Numbered from the stretch's first letter, positions 1 to 10,871 are shown. The stretch is DNA of 64,000 bases from Bacillus pseudomycoides (GCF_002551005.1 NZ_NVOY01000009.1:148391-212390); one strand, 5' to 3'. Made by a program: numbers and translations. The notes: generated from the letters alone by a model not told the origin.

Positions 1-591
1 ACTTTTCCAGCAATTATTCCCTTTGTTCCAAAAATAACAAAACTACTTTTAGAGCAATATAAACATTCCTATCACCTATTACATAATTGGGAGCTATATT
101 TTCACTTACTAAAATATAAACTCCTAACAATGTCACCATCGCAATTACAAAATATATATGAAGTGGAAGAAGGGTTGGAACATCGAATTTTATCTTCTAT
201 CCAAGAAGCAACTTCATTCACAAAATTTATGGAAGTATTAAAGACAAAACGTTATACGTGGACACGACTACAGCGCATTTGCACACACATTTTAACGAAC
301 ACTACAAAAGAAGAGATGTACAAGGCGCATGTTGAACAACACGCACAATATATTCGATTACTCGGCATGTCTCAAAAAGGACAAGCGTATATATCAACAA
401 TAAAAAAGCAAATAACACTTCCATTGCTTTCTCATGCAAAAACGTTCCAACATCCTCTTCTAGATATAGACCGAAAAGCAAGCGCTGCTTATTTCTCTAT
501 TTTACAGGGATCTCTTTGCAGTGAAATGATAAAGCGAGATATAACGCAGCATCCTTTTCGATATGATGAAATCCAAAATATATTTTTATAA
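1..591 (+). CDS. tmcAL: tRNA(Met) cytidine acetate ligase TmcAL (YlbM), C-terminal part
   Basis: The reading frame is open from base 1, so the gene starts upstream of the window and only about the last 196 residues are present. The family makes acetyl-AMP and transfers acetate to the wobble cytidine of elongator tRNA-Met. What is visible is the helical C-terminal region, including a [13 protein letters not shown] stretch and the conserved EEGLEHR segment that I recognise from YlbM; the N-terminal nucleotidyltransferase HxGH motif lies outside. It converges with ylbL across a shared terminator hairpin. The family call rests on recognised sequence and on the neighbouring ylbL-ylbK-ylbJ order. 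Confidence 0.88.
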   Translation, partial: TFPAIIPFVPKITKLLLEQYKHSYHLLHNWELYFHLLKYKLLTMSPSQLQNIYEVEEGLEHRILSSIQEATSFTKFMEVLKTKRYTWTRLQRICTHILTNTTKEEMYKAHVEQHAQYIRLLGMSQKGQAYISTIKKQITLPLLSHAKTFQHPLLDIDRKASAAYFSILQGSLCSEMIKRDITQHPFRYDEIQNIFL

Positions 592-595
592 AAAA

Positions 596-630
596 AATCC
601 TCTCTTAAACGAGAGGATTTACTTTTTTTC
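596..630. terminator. Bidirectional terminator between tmcAL and ylbL
   Basis: A 9-bp stem (AATCCTCTC/GAGAGGATT, 6-nt loop) is followed by a T-rich run on the + strand, and on the - strand by a run of T after the stem. It lies between two convergent genes and overlaps the ylbL stop codon, so it probably serves both. Confidence 0.8.
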
Positions 631-1644
631 TGACATTTTATCCAAATACGCTAAGGCATCATCTAACGTATCTACAGGTATAATCTTCATTTTGGTGTTT
701 ATATCTTTAGCTGTTTTCAATGCCTCTTTATAATTCGAATGCTCCTTTCCATTTTCATTTGGAGCAAAGAATACTTCTGCACCAGCATTATGAGCTGCAA
801 CTACTTTTTGAGAAATACCCCCAATCGGCCCGACTTCTCCTTTTTCATTTATCGTTCCAGTTCCAGCTATTTCGTGACCTTTCGTTATATCTTCTTTCAC
901 AAGCTGATTATAAATTTCTAATGTAAACATAAGACCAGCAGAAGGTCCCCCAATCTTATGTGCATCAATTTTCACATTAGGATTTACTGTAAGCTTCTTA
1001 TCTGTAATAATAGAAACCCCAATACCAGCGCGGCTTTTATCTTCTGGAATTGGCTTCAATACAAGTTTGTCTTCCTTTTCTTTATTTTCACGGACATATT
1101 TAACGCTTACTTCATCATTTTGTTTTTTTGTTTTCATATAGGCAATAAACTGCTCTGCCGTTTGCAATGATTGACCATCAACAGCAAGAATACGATCCCC
1201 AAGCTTTAATTTTTCAGCAGCTGGCATATCATCTGCAACACCAACAACAAGCACAGCTTGATTTTCAAACGTAACAGAGGCATTTGCTCGTTTATATGCA
1301 TTATAAATAGCCGCATCTTGTGACTCTTTCATTGCATATACTTGGCGAAATTGATACTCTTCATCACTTTCACCTTTTCTTAAAATTTCTTCCTTCTTAA
1401 AAATTTCTTCATATTTGTTAAATTTAGCAGAAAGATAATTCACAACATTCGCTCGCCCCATCGAAACTGTAACGAGCATAAAATCCCCTTTCTCTTTATT
1501 CCCTCCTTCAACTTTTACATACGGCTCTAATTTCTCAGCCAGGCCTGGCTTTGTAATATAGTATGGCAAAGGGACAAACACGATTAACATTGCAATGATT
1601 ACTCCAATTAGTAGTGCATATAAATACCGAAACTTTTTAAACAT
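619..1644 (-). CDS. ylbL: YlbL, membrane-anchored PDZ / Lon-like serine protease
   Basis: 341 aa. An N-terminal membrane segment (about residues 7-27) is followed by a PDZ domain in the middle and a Lon-type Ser-Lys protease domain at the C-terminus: the serine is in GGPSAGLMF and the probable lysine in GGISQKVVAA. This is the YlbL/SepM-like family, thought to process substrates outside the membrane or help DNA-damage recovery in B. subtilis. I chose the ATG at 1644 because GGAAGGAG lies 7 nt upstream; a longer frame to 1668 has no better site. It overlaps ylbK by 8 bp, so the two are probably translationally coupled. Confidence 0.88.
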   Translation of the reverse strand: MFKKFRYLYALLIGVIIAMLIVFVPLPYYITKPGLAEKLEPYVKVEGGNKEKGDFMLVTVSMGRANVVNYLSAKFNKYEEIFKKEEILRKGESDEEYQFRQVYAMKESQDAAIYNAYKRANASVTFENQAVLVVGVADDMPAAEKLKLGDRILAVDGQSLQTAEQFIAYMKTKKQNDEVSVKYVRENKEKEDKLVLKPIPEDKSRAGIGVSIITDKKLTVNPNVKIDAHKIGGPSAGLMFTLEIYNQLVKEDITKGHEIAGTGTINEKGEVGPIGGISQKVVAAHNAGAEVFFAPNENGKEHSNYKEALKTAKDINTKMKIIPVDTLDDALAYLDKMSEKK

Positions 1645-2428
1645 CTTTTTTCTCCTTCCACTGCTCAATCAATGTGTAAATTGTTTGAATGTGTTGCTTT
1701 GCTTCTTCTTCACCGACACGAATAATATCTTCTATATTCGTAAAGGCTCGCGAACTAAATTGTTCTACAGCTGGATGCATCATAAGATCTGATGCAATTT
1801 GTCTATTAACTACAAGCTCATGTTGCATAATTTCGATACTTTGCATAATGACATCATAAATGGATGTAACTTCTCCATTGACCTTAATAGGGGATACATC
1901 CACAGCAATCACAATATCAGCCCCTAACGTTCTTACTACGGATACTGGAATACGATCAATTACTCCTCCATCCACGAGCAGTCTTCCATTTATTTTCTCT
2001 GGAACAAATATGCCGGGCACAGAAATACTTGCCCTAACAGCATCTGCAATAGAACCTTTTGTAAAGACAACCTTTTCACCATTTAGAATATCAGTTGCTA
2101 CAACCGCTGTTGGAATATCTAGCTCTTCTAATTTTTTATTATATGTAAACATTTTAATCATATCTTTTACACGTTTTCCAGTAATAAATCCCATTTTGGG
2201 TACAGTAAAGTCCAAATAGTACTTCCGCTTAAATACTGTTGCTAAACGATACAAACGGTCTACATTACATCCTGCTGCATAAAACGTACCTATTAGTGCC
2301 CCCATACTGCTTCCCGCAATCATATGAATAGGTACACCAGCTTCTCGCAGCACTTTAATAACACCAACATGTGCAAATCCTTTCGCACCACCTGACCCAA
2401 GCGCTAACCCAATTTTCGGTTCTTTCAT
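1637..2428 (-). CDS. ylbK: YlbK, patatin-like phospholipase (RssA-type) family protein
   Basis: 263 aa. The N-terminus has the patatin oxyanion loop GLALGSGGAKGFAHVG, followed by the nucleophile elbow GSSMG and the catalytic aspartate in VDGGV near residue 155, giving a complete Ser-Asp dyad. The family hydrolyses acyl esters; the substrate in Bacillus is not known. The ATG at 2428 is preferred over an upstream TTG at 2443 because GAGGGTGA lies about 5 nt before it. It is first in a ylbK-ylbL pair and divergent from ylbJ. Confidence 0.87.
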   Translation of the reverse strand: MKEPKIGLALGSGGAKGFAHVGVIKVLREAGVPIHMIAGSSMGALIGTFYAAGCNVDRLYRLATVFKRKYYLDFTVPKMGFITGKRVKDMIKMFTYNKKLEELDIPTAVVATDILNGEKVVFTKGSIADAVRASISVPGIFVPEKINGRLLVDGGVIDRIPVSVVRTLGADIVIAVDVSPIKVNGEVTSIYDVIMQSIEIMQHELVVNRQIASDLMMHPAVEQFSSRAFTNIEDIIRVGEEEAKQHIQTIYTLIEQWKEKKDV

Positions 2429-2535
2429 CTTCTTCACCCTCAAAAATTTTTCACTCTCTTTTTATACTTATGGTCTAATTTCACTATGTATCCTCGTATA
2501 CTGAAATGAACATTTGGGACAAAGGGGGATATAAA

Positions 2536-4814
<2,279 letters not shown>

Positions 4815-4856
4815 AATTTGTCACTACCTTTATCTCTTTCTAACAGATGTCCGTAT

Positions 4857-4920
4857 AGATTAATCTTCCTCCCACTATTTGCGGGCAGGGAGACTTCCAC
4901 GAACGAAATTTTCACTTTAT
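4857..4920. repeat. bcr1-like repeat remnant
   Basis: The segment has CCCACTATTTGCGGGCAG at one side and TTTTCACTTTAT at the other, the two ends of the dispersed repeat seen complete elsewhere in this window, but the middle is mostly deleted. It lies upstream of rsmD. Confidence 0.55.
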
Positions 4921-5020
4921 GTATATTCACCTTTTTTATCCTATCATAAAACATACGAAAGAAAAATAAAAAGGAAAAGAGAAAATTTAATTTTACAATG
5001 TATATCTTTATACAGTTTGG

Positions 5021-5177
5021 AGATAAATAAATATAACAACATCACCTTCGATGTTGTTGCCAACCGCGGAGAAGACTTACGTTTCCCCATAAGTTCTTCC
5101 TCCGGTTTCTCCTCTCCCTTTGCCTTCTTGCTAGTCATGCTAGTATAAGAAGGGCCCTGCTTCGGCAGGGTTTTTTC
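5021..5177 (+). ncRNA. Candidate structured RNA: four hairpins plus intrinsic terminator (ylbH-leader position)
   Basis: Reading the + strand, four stems follow each other: AACAACATC/GATGTTGTT (5035-5058); a long bulged stem joining 5062-5079 with 5090-5107 (AACC..GGAGAAGA..CTTA with TAAG..TCTTCcTCC..GGTT); CCTTCTT/AAGAAGG enclosing CTAG/CTAG (5123-5153); and CCCTGC-TTCG-GCAGGG (5155-5170) followed by six T. The last is an unmistakable + strand terminator although no + strand gene lies upstream. A weak promoter (TTTAAT, 17 nt, TATACA; 4986-5014) would give a transcript of about 155 nt. Rfam lists a 'ylbH leader' at this locus; I infer this is it, but the terminator argues for transcription away from ylbH/rsmD. 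Confidence 0.6.
5155..5177 (+). terminator. Strong TTCG-loop terminator
   Basis: CCCTGC/GCAGGG closed by a TTCG tetraloop and followed by TTTTTTC. It ends the structured RNA candidate about 60 bases before the next + strand gene. Confidence 0.85.
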
Positions 5178-5237
5178 TTTGTCTCCTTTTCATTTTGAAA
5201 ATGAAATGATACAGTAAAAGAAAGAGGAGGAAAAGAC

Positions 5238-5627
5238 ATGATTCAACGTTTTATTGAACTAGGAGAAGGATACTCCGATTTATACGAATTACTCGAAATT
5301 GCAAAAGCAAACAAACATCGAGTATCGCATATGCTACAATTTAATACTTCGAAAAACGACAAAGCTGTATGCTCTCTCGTCGTTGTTCTTCACCCCACGA
5401 CAGTAGGCGATTTCCAACCTTTATACATATGTCGAGAAGGGATCCCTGTATTAACAGATAAAAAAAGCAAACGAATTACTTTATTTGAAGAAACCGCCGA
5501 ACAAATCGGAAAAAAAATAGTTTCTTTTACTGTAAAACCATCTACTGTATTTCCAGAAAATGAACTATACTTTAATCATCTCATCGGTATTTTACGCATG
5601 AATCATTTTATTCCACCGATGCAATAA
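5238..5627 (+). CDS. Uncharacterised small protein (DUF7147-like), rsmD-ylbG interval
   Basis: 129 aa, soluble, no signal peptide or membrane segment. GGAGGA precedes the ATG at good spacing. I recognise it as a Bacillus protein that keeps its place beside ylbG, possibly the family catalogued as DUF7147; database names such as methylthioribose kinase for it are not supported, since it lacks kinase motifs and is far too short. A promoter candidate (TTTTCA, 17 nt, TACAGT) lies between the terminator of the structured RNA and the gene. Function unknown. Confidence 0.7.
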   Translation: MIQRFIELGEGYSDLYELLEIAKANKHRVSHMLQFNTSKNDKAVCSLVVVLHPTTVGDFQPLYICREGIPVLTDKKSKRITLFEETAEQIGKKIVSFTVKPSTVFPENELYFNHLIGILRMNHFIPPMQ

Positions 5628-5643
5628 GATGAAGAATACAAAA

Positions 5644-5672
5644 AGCCCCACCAAAATTTTGGTGGGGTTTTA
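5644..5672. terminator. Bidirectional terminator before ylbG
   Basis: A perfect 11-bp stem CCCCACCAAAA/TTTTGGTGGGG with T runs on both strands sits between convergent genes. Confidence 0.85.
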
Positions 5673-5945
5673 ATCCAGCTTATTATAATCATATTCTTTT
5701 GCGCGATCTGGTCTGGAATTTTCGAACTCCGTTTTTAAAAACGGCCGATAAGATGGCTCGATTTTCTTTACAAACGGAAGCTTATTTAATTTTCGCATCA
5801 TATGTTCTAATTGCTCCATATCACAATACACAACAGCATATTTAAACCGTTTTGATATGTAATGAATGTTTCCATATTTCCTTAAAATTTTAGCATGTTT
5901 TAAGGAATGTAGATAGACAATCATACTTTGTCGTTGCCCAAACAT
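5670..5945 (-). CDS. ylbG: YlbG, DUF2129 (UPF0298) family
   Basis: 91 aa, the usual length of this conserved Firmicute family with no assigned biochemical activity. Basic, soluble, starting [13 protein letters not shown] and ending in an acidic/aromatic tail. It lies downstream of ylbF, as in B. subtilis, with an intervening gap of about 165 bases that contains the ylbF terminator. The call is from recognised sequence and order. Confidence 0.88.
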   Translation of the reverse strand: MFGQRQSMIVYLHSLKHAKILRKYGNIHYISKRFKYAVVYCDMEQLEHMMRKLNKLPFVKKIEPSYRPFLKTEFENSRPDRAKEYDYNKLD

Positions 5946-6096
5946 AATGTTCTCCTTTTATTTAATATCATTCATGCATTTCACAATAAGCTTCAGAATT
6001 TCACCCCGTATTAACAGGTATTAAGCCCCCACCGCTGAAAATTTCATCATCGATTTTCAAATATTTAAAAAACGGAAGCCATTTCTTATATTCTAA

Positions 6097-6121
6097 AAAA
6101 CGGGGCAGATTACCCCGTTTT
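6097..6121 (-). terminator. ylbF terminator
   Basis: AAACGGGG/CCCCGTTT stem with T run on the - strand; it overlaps the last codons and stop of ylbF. Confidence 0.8.
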
Positions 6122-6562
6122 TTTACACCCACAACTACCTCCAGAGCCACAACCGCCTCCACAACCACCTGCATCAAAAAACGGATTGCCTGTCGGAACT
6201 TTAACAGCAGGTGAGATTTCGGCTCCCATAATTACACTAATCTCATCCAATAACTTTTGCAAATCATTTTCTGCTTTTTTAAAAGCAGAAATTTTTTCAT
6301 GCAAATCTAATGCTCGTTTTAACTCTCGCATTTGTTTCGATACAGTTGTATATTCAGGATGATATTTTCCAAAACGCTGCACTTCTTCATAACGCTCTTT
6401 CATTGCTGTAAATTGTTGAATCAGCATTTGTACTTCCAGATCTTGCTGCAATGTATGGTAGCACTTGCGGTACTGCTCTGCTATATCTGAACGAACAACT
6501 GCCTTTGCAAATTGTTCAGCCTTATCTAAAATCATTACGCTCTCTAGCGTCGCTACAATCAT
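6110..6562 (-). CDS. ylbF: YlbF/RicF, subunit of the Ric (Y-)complex that stimulates RNase Y processing
   Basis: 150 aa. Helical N-terminal two thirds with the conserved YEEVQRFGKYHPEY region, then PTGNPFFD and a cysteine/glycine-rich tail (GGCGGGCGSGG, SCGC). In B. subtilis YlbF, YmcA and YaaT form a complex carrying [4Fe-4S] clusters that directs RNase Y and is needed for competence, sporulation and biofilm; the terminal cysteines are the expected cluster ligands. The ATG at 6562 follows GGAGGTG by 6 nt; the longer GTG start would lie inside that site. Confidence 0.92.
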   Translation of the reverse strand: MIVATLESVMILDKAEQFAKAVVRSDIAEQYRKCYHTLQQDLEVQMLIQQFTAMKERYEEVQRFGKYHPEYTTVSKQMRELKRALDLHEKISAFKKAENDLQKLLDEISVIMGAEISPAVKVPTGNPFFDAGGCGGGCGSGGSCGCKKTG

Positions 6563-6638
6563 TAGAGACACCTCCGAATATTAATCATATCACATTTATA
6601 GCAGAACTACTAACTCTATGACTTTATTCAGATATAAA

Positions 6639-7211
6639 TCACAAACAAATATGTTCAGCAATATTGTACTTCACAACTTCCCATGTTCCTTCTATTTCTC
6701 TCACATAACTGATACAAGCATTTTGTAATCGTGTTTGAAATGTAATTTCTTCTGGAGAAATAGCATGTAATATAGCTTTAATTGCGTGGGAATGTGCAAC
6801 AATAATAATACGTTTCCCCATATATTTTTGGGCAACATCTTTTAATGCTGCAAAGCACCGCTCAACAATTTCTTGATCCGTTTCCATTCCTTCCACGTTA
6901 CCATCTGCAATAGACTGTCTAACTTCAGCAACTGGCTTTCCTGATGCTACACCAAAATTTCGTTCCATAAAACGTTCATCAAGATGAATTGTATCCATTT
7001 TCACCGCATTAGCAATAGCTTGTGCTGTTTCGTGTGCTCTTACTAGCGGACTACTAACGATGATATCCCATGATTCGGCTTTTAACGCTGCGGCACTTTG
7101 ACTTGCTTGTTTTTTTCCAATTTCATTTAAAGGAATATCTTCTCTTCCTTGAATAATTTCTTGAAAATTCCAATCAGTTTGTCCATGTCGTACTAAACAA
7201 ATTTCCGTCAT
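6639..7211 (-). CDS. Histidine phosphatase family protein (phosphoglycerate-mutase-like)
   Basis: 190 aa. The RHG signature LVRHGQTDWN is at residues 6-15, with SPLVRAHETA, the acid region ERNFG and the second histidine in VAHSHAIKA near residue 145. These complete the 2H-phosphatase active site, so it is probably a phosphatase (PhoE/GpmB type) and not a glycolytic mutase. The start at 7211 is chosen because AAAGGAG lies 7 nt upstream; upstream codons in the longer frame have no such site. Substrate unknown. It sits between ylbF and ylbE, where B. subtilis has no equivalent I recall. Confidence 0.85.
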   Translation of the reverse strand: MTEICLVRHGQTDWNFQEIIQGREDIPLNEIGKKQASQSAAALKAESWDIIVSSPLVRAHETAQAIANAVKMDTIHLDERFMERNFGVASGKPVAEVRQSIADGNVEGMETDQEIVERCFAALKDVAQKYMGKRIIIVAHSHAIKAILHAISPEEITFQTRLQNACISYVREIEGTWEVVKYNIAEHICL

Positions 7212-7287
7212 GCTGCAACTCCTTTTTCTATAATCCATTTTTATTGTAACAAAAGTTTCGCATGACGGACACAATTTTTACTCCCAA

Positions 7288-7533
7288 TTAATTAACGTTT
7301 TGCTGTTTCATATATTGAAACATATCTATCATAAGAGAAGCAACGGATAATTGATTTTGAAACTTAGCTACCTTATCTGGGATTGTCTTTTTAAAATATT
7401 GCATGGCTGCTAATTCAAATGCTTCTTTTTCACTTGGATTTCTAGAAAGTTTCCGATACCAATACGGCTGCTCGCGAATATATTTCTGTAAATCTTCATT
7501 CGACTTTACAAATTCGATGAGTTCTGCTCTCAT
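7288..7533 (-). CDS. ylbE: YlbE-like protein
   Basis: 81 aa, small helical protein of the YlbE-like family, found next to ylbD. It contains the conserved QPYWYRKLSRNP segment. GGAGGAGG directly upstream selects the ATG at 7533 over the preceding GTG. Function unknown; cotranscription with ylbD (11-bp gap) suggests a sporulation link. Confidence 0.85.
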   Translation of the reverse strand: MRAELIEFVKSNEDLQKYIREQPYWYRKLSRNPSEKEAFELAAMQYFKKTIPDKVAKFQNQLSVASLMIDMFQYMKQQNVN

Positions 7534-7544
7534 CACTCCTCCTC

Positions 7545-7958
7545 CTAGTCTTTTTGAAAGAAAAACGGATTATTTTCGGAATTACGCTGTTGCTTTGTTG
7601 TCTGATTCCCTTGAAACTGCTGAATAACCTCCTGCACACTTCCAATAGCTGTCGTCATATTCGCTAAATGTTGCTGCACCTGTTCCACATCTAATTTTTT
7701 AAAAAACGATACCATATGTCCCATAAAATCCCCTGACTTTTCTCCGCTCTCTTCTTGTACAGAAGGAGGAACTATCTCTCCATTTACTTTATAGCGATTC
7801 CATACACCATCTTTTTCTCCAAGTAAATACCATTCTTCGTAAAACTGTTGCCATGATTTCGTTCCATTTCGAACGTCATGAACCATCTTTGGATGCTGAT
7901 GTACAAACTCTTTGAATTTTTGAATAGAAGGATGTAAATCTCCTTTCACTGTTGTCAT
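7545..7958 (-). CDS. ylbD: YlbD-like spore coat protein
   Basis: 137 aa. The N-terminus HPSIQKFKEFVHQHPKMV and the following WQQFYEEWYLLGE are typical of YlbD; the C-terminal half is Gln-rich and low-complexity. In B. subtilis it is made late in the mother cell and found in the coat. The ATG at 7958 follows GGGGTGATT; a longer frame to 8093 would overlap ylbC and is not credible. Followed by ylbE. Confidence 0.85.
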   Translation of the reverse strand: MTTVKGDLHPSIQKFKEFVHQHPKMVHDVRNGTKSWQQFYEEWYLLGEKDGVWNRYKVNGEIVPPSVQEESGEKSGDFMGHMVSFFKKLDVEQVQQHLANMTTAIGSVQEVIQQFQGNQTTKQQRNSENNPFFFQKD

Positions 7959-8046
7959 TACAATCACCCCATCAGATGTATCTTTCACTATATTGTAAGA
8001 AAAAAAGGGGCGCATGGTTCGCCTATTTTTAGGCAATCCATACACC

Positions 8047-9084
8047 CTACTTCTGAATAAAATTTTGCGTATAAAATTTATCATACACGCCAATTCCTAA
8101 ACCAGTGAATTGTTCGTTTAGTATATTCTTTCGATGTCCCTCACTATTTAACCATCCTTGAACCGCTGCTATTGCATCACTATGCTGCGCCGCAATGTTT
8201 TCCCCGGCTAACTGAAATGATATATTTCCTTTTTGCAAACGATCTCCTAATGTACCAAACGAAGGTGAATCATGAGAAAAATAGTTGTTATCTTTCATGT
8301 CTTTACTATGTTCATATGCTACTGCCGCCGTTTGCTGGTCCCATACTAATAACGGGAGATGATAACGGCTTCGAATAACATTTGTCAAATCTAAAATTTG
8401 TTGTGCATTCCCTTGTTCAACTTGTTTCATTTGTTCTGGTGATAACGGCTGTGGGTTCGTTAATTCTCCAGAAGAAACAAGTTGATACGGTCTTTGTTTG
8501 ATTAACGTTTCATCATCCATATAACGAACACCGACAAGTTTATGTGTGAAATGATCAAAATATAATTGCGCCCATCCCTCTTCTATCGAAGCGAGTGGTT
8601 GTTCTGTTAGTTCAACATCAGATAATTCGAATTGATAGCTATTTTTCCCCATTTTGAGTGAAATTTCATATGAAAACGGATTTTTTTTATAAATATCTTC
8701 ATACTTTTCACCAATATGAAATGGTGAAACACTCACTTTCTCTCCGCCAACATAAATCGTAACAATTTTGTGCTCTTTAACCCCAAACTGCACATATTTC
8801 GATAAGTCTTGATTATATACCCACCATTCATAACCATATGCAGATGACTCAATTCGTGCTGGTTCGCCCCAGTTCGCTAATAAAATTTCAGAATCACTAC
8901 CAAGTAACTCTGGAATTGTTTCTGGTACTCCCTTAATCTCTTTTTCTTTTTTTGTTTTCACAATTTTATGCTCTTTTTTTAACTGAGGAGATTGAAATAT
9001 ATATTGAGAAACGAGTAATTTCCCGTATAGATCAATTGCTAAAATAAGAATAGTAATTACTATAATACGAAACAATTTTTTCAA
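8047..9084 (-). CDS. ylbC: YlbC, secreted/anchored CAP (SCP/PR-1) domain protein
   Basis: 345 aa, nearly identical in length to B. subtilis YlbC. N-terminal signal-anchor (about residues 3-22), a CAP-associated N-terminal domain with paired substrate-like repeats (WGEPARIES..), then a CAP domain with LLVWDQQTAAVAYEHSKDM and SPSFGTLGDRL..AGENIA..GWLNSEGHRKNIL. CAP proteins of spore-formers act at the cell envelope, without a settled activity. The start is TTG at 9084: AGGAGG lies 7 nt upstream and the next in-frame ATG upstream has no site. Confidence 0.87.
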   Translation of the reverse strand: MKKLFRIIVITILILAIDLYGKLLVSQYIFQSPQLKKEHKIVKTKKEKEIKGVPETIPELLGSDSEILLANWGEPARIESSAYGYEWWVYNQDLSKYVQFGVKEHKIVTIYVGGEKVSVSPFHIGEKYEDIYKKNPFSYEISLKMGKNSYQFELSDVELTEQPLASIEEGWAQLYFDHFTHKLVGVRYMDDETLIKQRPYQLVSSGELTNPQPLSPEQMKQVEQGNAQQILDLTNVIRSRYHLPLLVWDQQTAAVAYEHSKDMKDNNYFSHDSPSFGTLGDRLQKGNISFQLAGENIAAQHSDAIAAVQGWLNSEGHRKNILNEQFTGLGIGVYDKFYTQNFIQK

Positions 9085-9295
9085 ATTATATACCTCCTGA
9101 ATAACCATGAAATTGAGGTATACACAAACAAAACTGTTTTCTCCATTTTGTGTGTACCACACTATGTTCACTATATCATATTTCTTTTATAAAATCAGAC
9201 ATTCTCCCTTTTCTCTCTATATGAATTGCGTTTTCTTACTATTCGTACTATTATAAATTTAAGTGGTTCTACGTTTATAATAAGGAGGCTATTTC

Positions 9296-9661
9296 ATGCA
9301 ATTTACAAATACGAAACTTGAAGGCGTAGTTGTTGACTTCACACTTCTTTCAGAGCTAATGGACAATCATCACTTTGTACTAGCTGGGCAATGGGATTAC
9401 GAGCGAGTTACATACGACTATAAATTTGAAATGCTGAAAGATGTATATTATTTACGTATACAAGGTTTTACGATAGAAGGAGATATTGGCAGACGACATG
9501 CCCATATTAAGTTATTAAAACCGCTTCTTGGTAAACATTATTATCCACACGGCGTGGAGTATGGCGAGAACGAAAGTTTCCCCAAAAATGTTCTTCAAAA
9601 AAGCGAACAGTTGCTTCAAAATATTGAAAAAGAGTTACAAAATTTAGCGATTATAGAATAA
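9296..9661 (+). CDS. YugN-like family protein
   Basis: 121 aa soluble protein. The segment LAGQWDYERVTYDYKFE and the near-invariant GKHYYPHGVEYGE are those of the YugN family (one domain, no known activity). AAGGAGG lies 6-7 nt before the ATG. It is transcribed convergently towards ctaG, separated from it by a terminator and a repeat. In B. subtilis the homologue lies elsewhere, so this is a B. cereus-lineage arrangement. Confidence 0.8.
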   Translation: MQFTNTKLEGVVVDFTLLSELMDNHHFVLAGQWDYERVTYDYKFEMLKDVYYLRIQGFTIEGDIGRRHAHIKLLKPLLGKHYYPHGVEYGENESFPKNVLQKSEQLLQNIEKELQNLAIIE

Positions 9662-9739
9662 AGAAAACTTTCTACAAGATTCACCAACATAGCCTATTTT
9701 ACTTTTATGAACATCGTACTTCTCAAAAGGAAGTTGAAC

Positions 9740-9775
9740 AAAAAGAAGGTGTACACAATGGTACACCTTCTTTTT
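9740..9775. terminator. Bidirectional terminator after the yugN-like gene
   Basis: A 15-bp stem AAAAAGAAGGTGTAC/GTACACCTTCTTTTT with loop ACAATG; A and T runs at the two edges make it usable on both strands. Confidence 0.88.
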
Positions 9776-9784
9776 GTTTAGTAA

Positions 9785-9917
9785 TTTATCCCGCTATTCG
9801 TGGGCAGTAAGACCACCATCTCAAGATTGAGAGAGAAGATAAACGGGGCACCTAATCGATGAGAACTTTTCATCAATTAGGGACAAAAACTCCTACTGTC
9901 AGAAAGTTCACATTATC
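9785..9917 (+). repeat. bcr1-like repeat copy overlapping the ctaG 3' end
   Basis: Starts TTTATCCCGCTATTCGTGGGCAG, the same end as other copies, and runs to AAAGTTCACATTAT, a degenerate form of the opposite end (GTTTCACTTTAT). The final ATTAT carries the ctaG stop codon. A second repeat-derived block (9918-9945) continues into ctaG and resembles 9856-9883 inside the element. Confidence 0.72.
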
Positions 9918-10851
9918 TCGATGAAAGTTTTCCATCAGTCGGGGATGATTGAGATTGCAAATACGGTGGTAATGCATGTATCTGTTCAGCATCTTTTTTC
10001 CGTTCTTTACGCGCCCAGGAGAAGAAAACATACCCAATGACTGTGCCATATACAATTTCTTGTATAATCTTCATTACAATCCCTCCTGTTTTCTGATCCT
10101 CTAAAACAGGAAGCCAATGTAAGAAATCAGGACCTGTAATATTTAAATTAGATAATGTTCCAGCTGGTACGCAAAGCTCTATCACCTTCATCCATGCATT
10201 TGGATCTGTATATGTCACAAACAACGGCTCATTAGCAAAAATGATAAGTGCACAAGCCGGTGTTAATAGCATCCCATTAGCAAACATATAACCGATCTTT
10301 TTAATATCACTTAATGTTTGATATTGCGGTAACGGATTAAATATCGGCCACCACAACATAATTGCCATAAAAAACAGTACAGCAAGAACAATCGAATGTC
10401 CAATTTGACTCTGCTTTACCGTATCAAACACAATTGGTAAATGATACATCGAAAACAGCCCATTAAAAACAATTAATGCGATAATAGGATTTGCCCATAT
10501 GCGTAACATTATATGAATCAATCGAAATGATGTTATATACTCAAACAACCAGATTGGTAACCCCAGTAATAATAATGGAGGTACAGCAATATACATGATT
10601 GCCATTTCTAACATATGAGCACTAAACACAATATGTCCAAGTAAATCAATTGGGCCCCCTTTAACCAAATATAATAGGAACATACCACTTGTAAAATAAA
10701 AGATTTTCCGTTTACTTACTTCCTCTCCGTCCGGAAAACGATGTCGATACTTTCCAATAATTAAAAAATAACTAATCACGACAGCTAATATAAAAAGAAA
10801 AAAGATTGGGCTCCACAGTGCTTCAAAACCAAATATCCATAAGTTGTTCAT
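9913..10851 (-). CDS. ctaG: Cytochrome c oxidase assembly factor CtaG
   Basis: 312 aa polytopic membrane protein with about seven hydrophobic segments, of the Caa3_CtaG family needed for an active caa3 oxidase in B. subtilis, probably for copper insertion. Conserved features include HIVFSAHMLEMAIMY near residue 75 and GLFSMYHLP. It lies last in the cta cluster, 341 bp after ctaF, and that gap is filled by an inserted repeat. The last dozen residues (ending SPTDGKLSSR) are encoded by repeat sequence and the stop codon lies at the repeat edge, so the C-terminus is probably changed relative to the ancestral protein. Confidence 0.92.
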   Translation of the reverse strand: MNNLWIFGFEALWSPIFFLFILAVVISYFLIIGKYRHRFPDGEEVSKRKIFYFTSGMFLLYLVKGGPIDLLGHIVFSAHMLEMAIMYIAVPPLLLLGLPIWLFEYITSFRLIHIMLRIWANPIIALIVFNGLFSMYHLPIVFDTVKQSQIGHSIVLAVLFFMAIMLWWPIFNPLPQYQTLSDIKKIGYMFANGMLLTPACALIIFANEPLFVTYTDPNAWMKVIELCVPAGTLSNLNITGPDFLHWLPVLEDQKTGGIVMKIIQEIVYGTVIGYVFFSWARKERKKDAEQIHALPPYLQSQSSPTDGKLSSR

Positions 10852-10871
10852 TTTTTGACACCCTCCCTTTC

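Noticed and set aside
2461-2505. SigE promoter for ylbJ
   Set aside because: TCGTATACTGA is only a loose match to the -10 and no -35 at correct spacing was found.
4944-5090. 48-codon - strand ORF with GGAGGA 7-8 nt upstream
   Set aside because: It runs through the stems of the structured RNA candidate, its apparent ribosome-binding site is one arm of the long hairpin, and the C-terminus is just A+T-driven hydrophobic residues.
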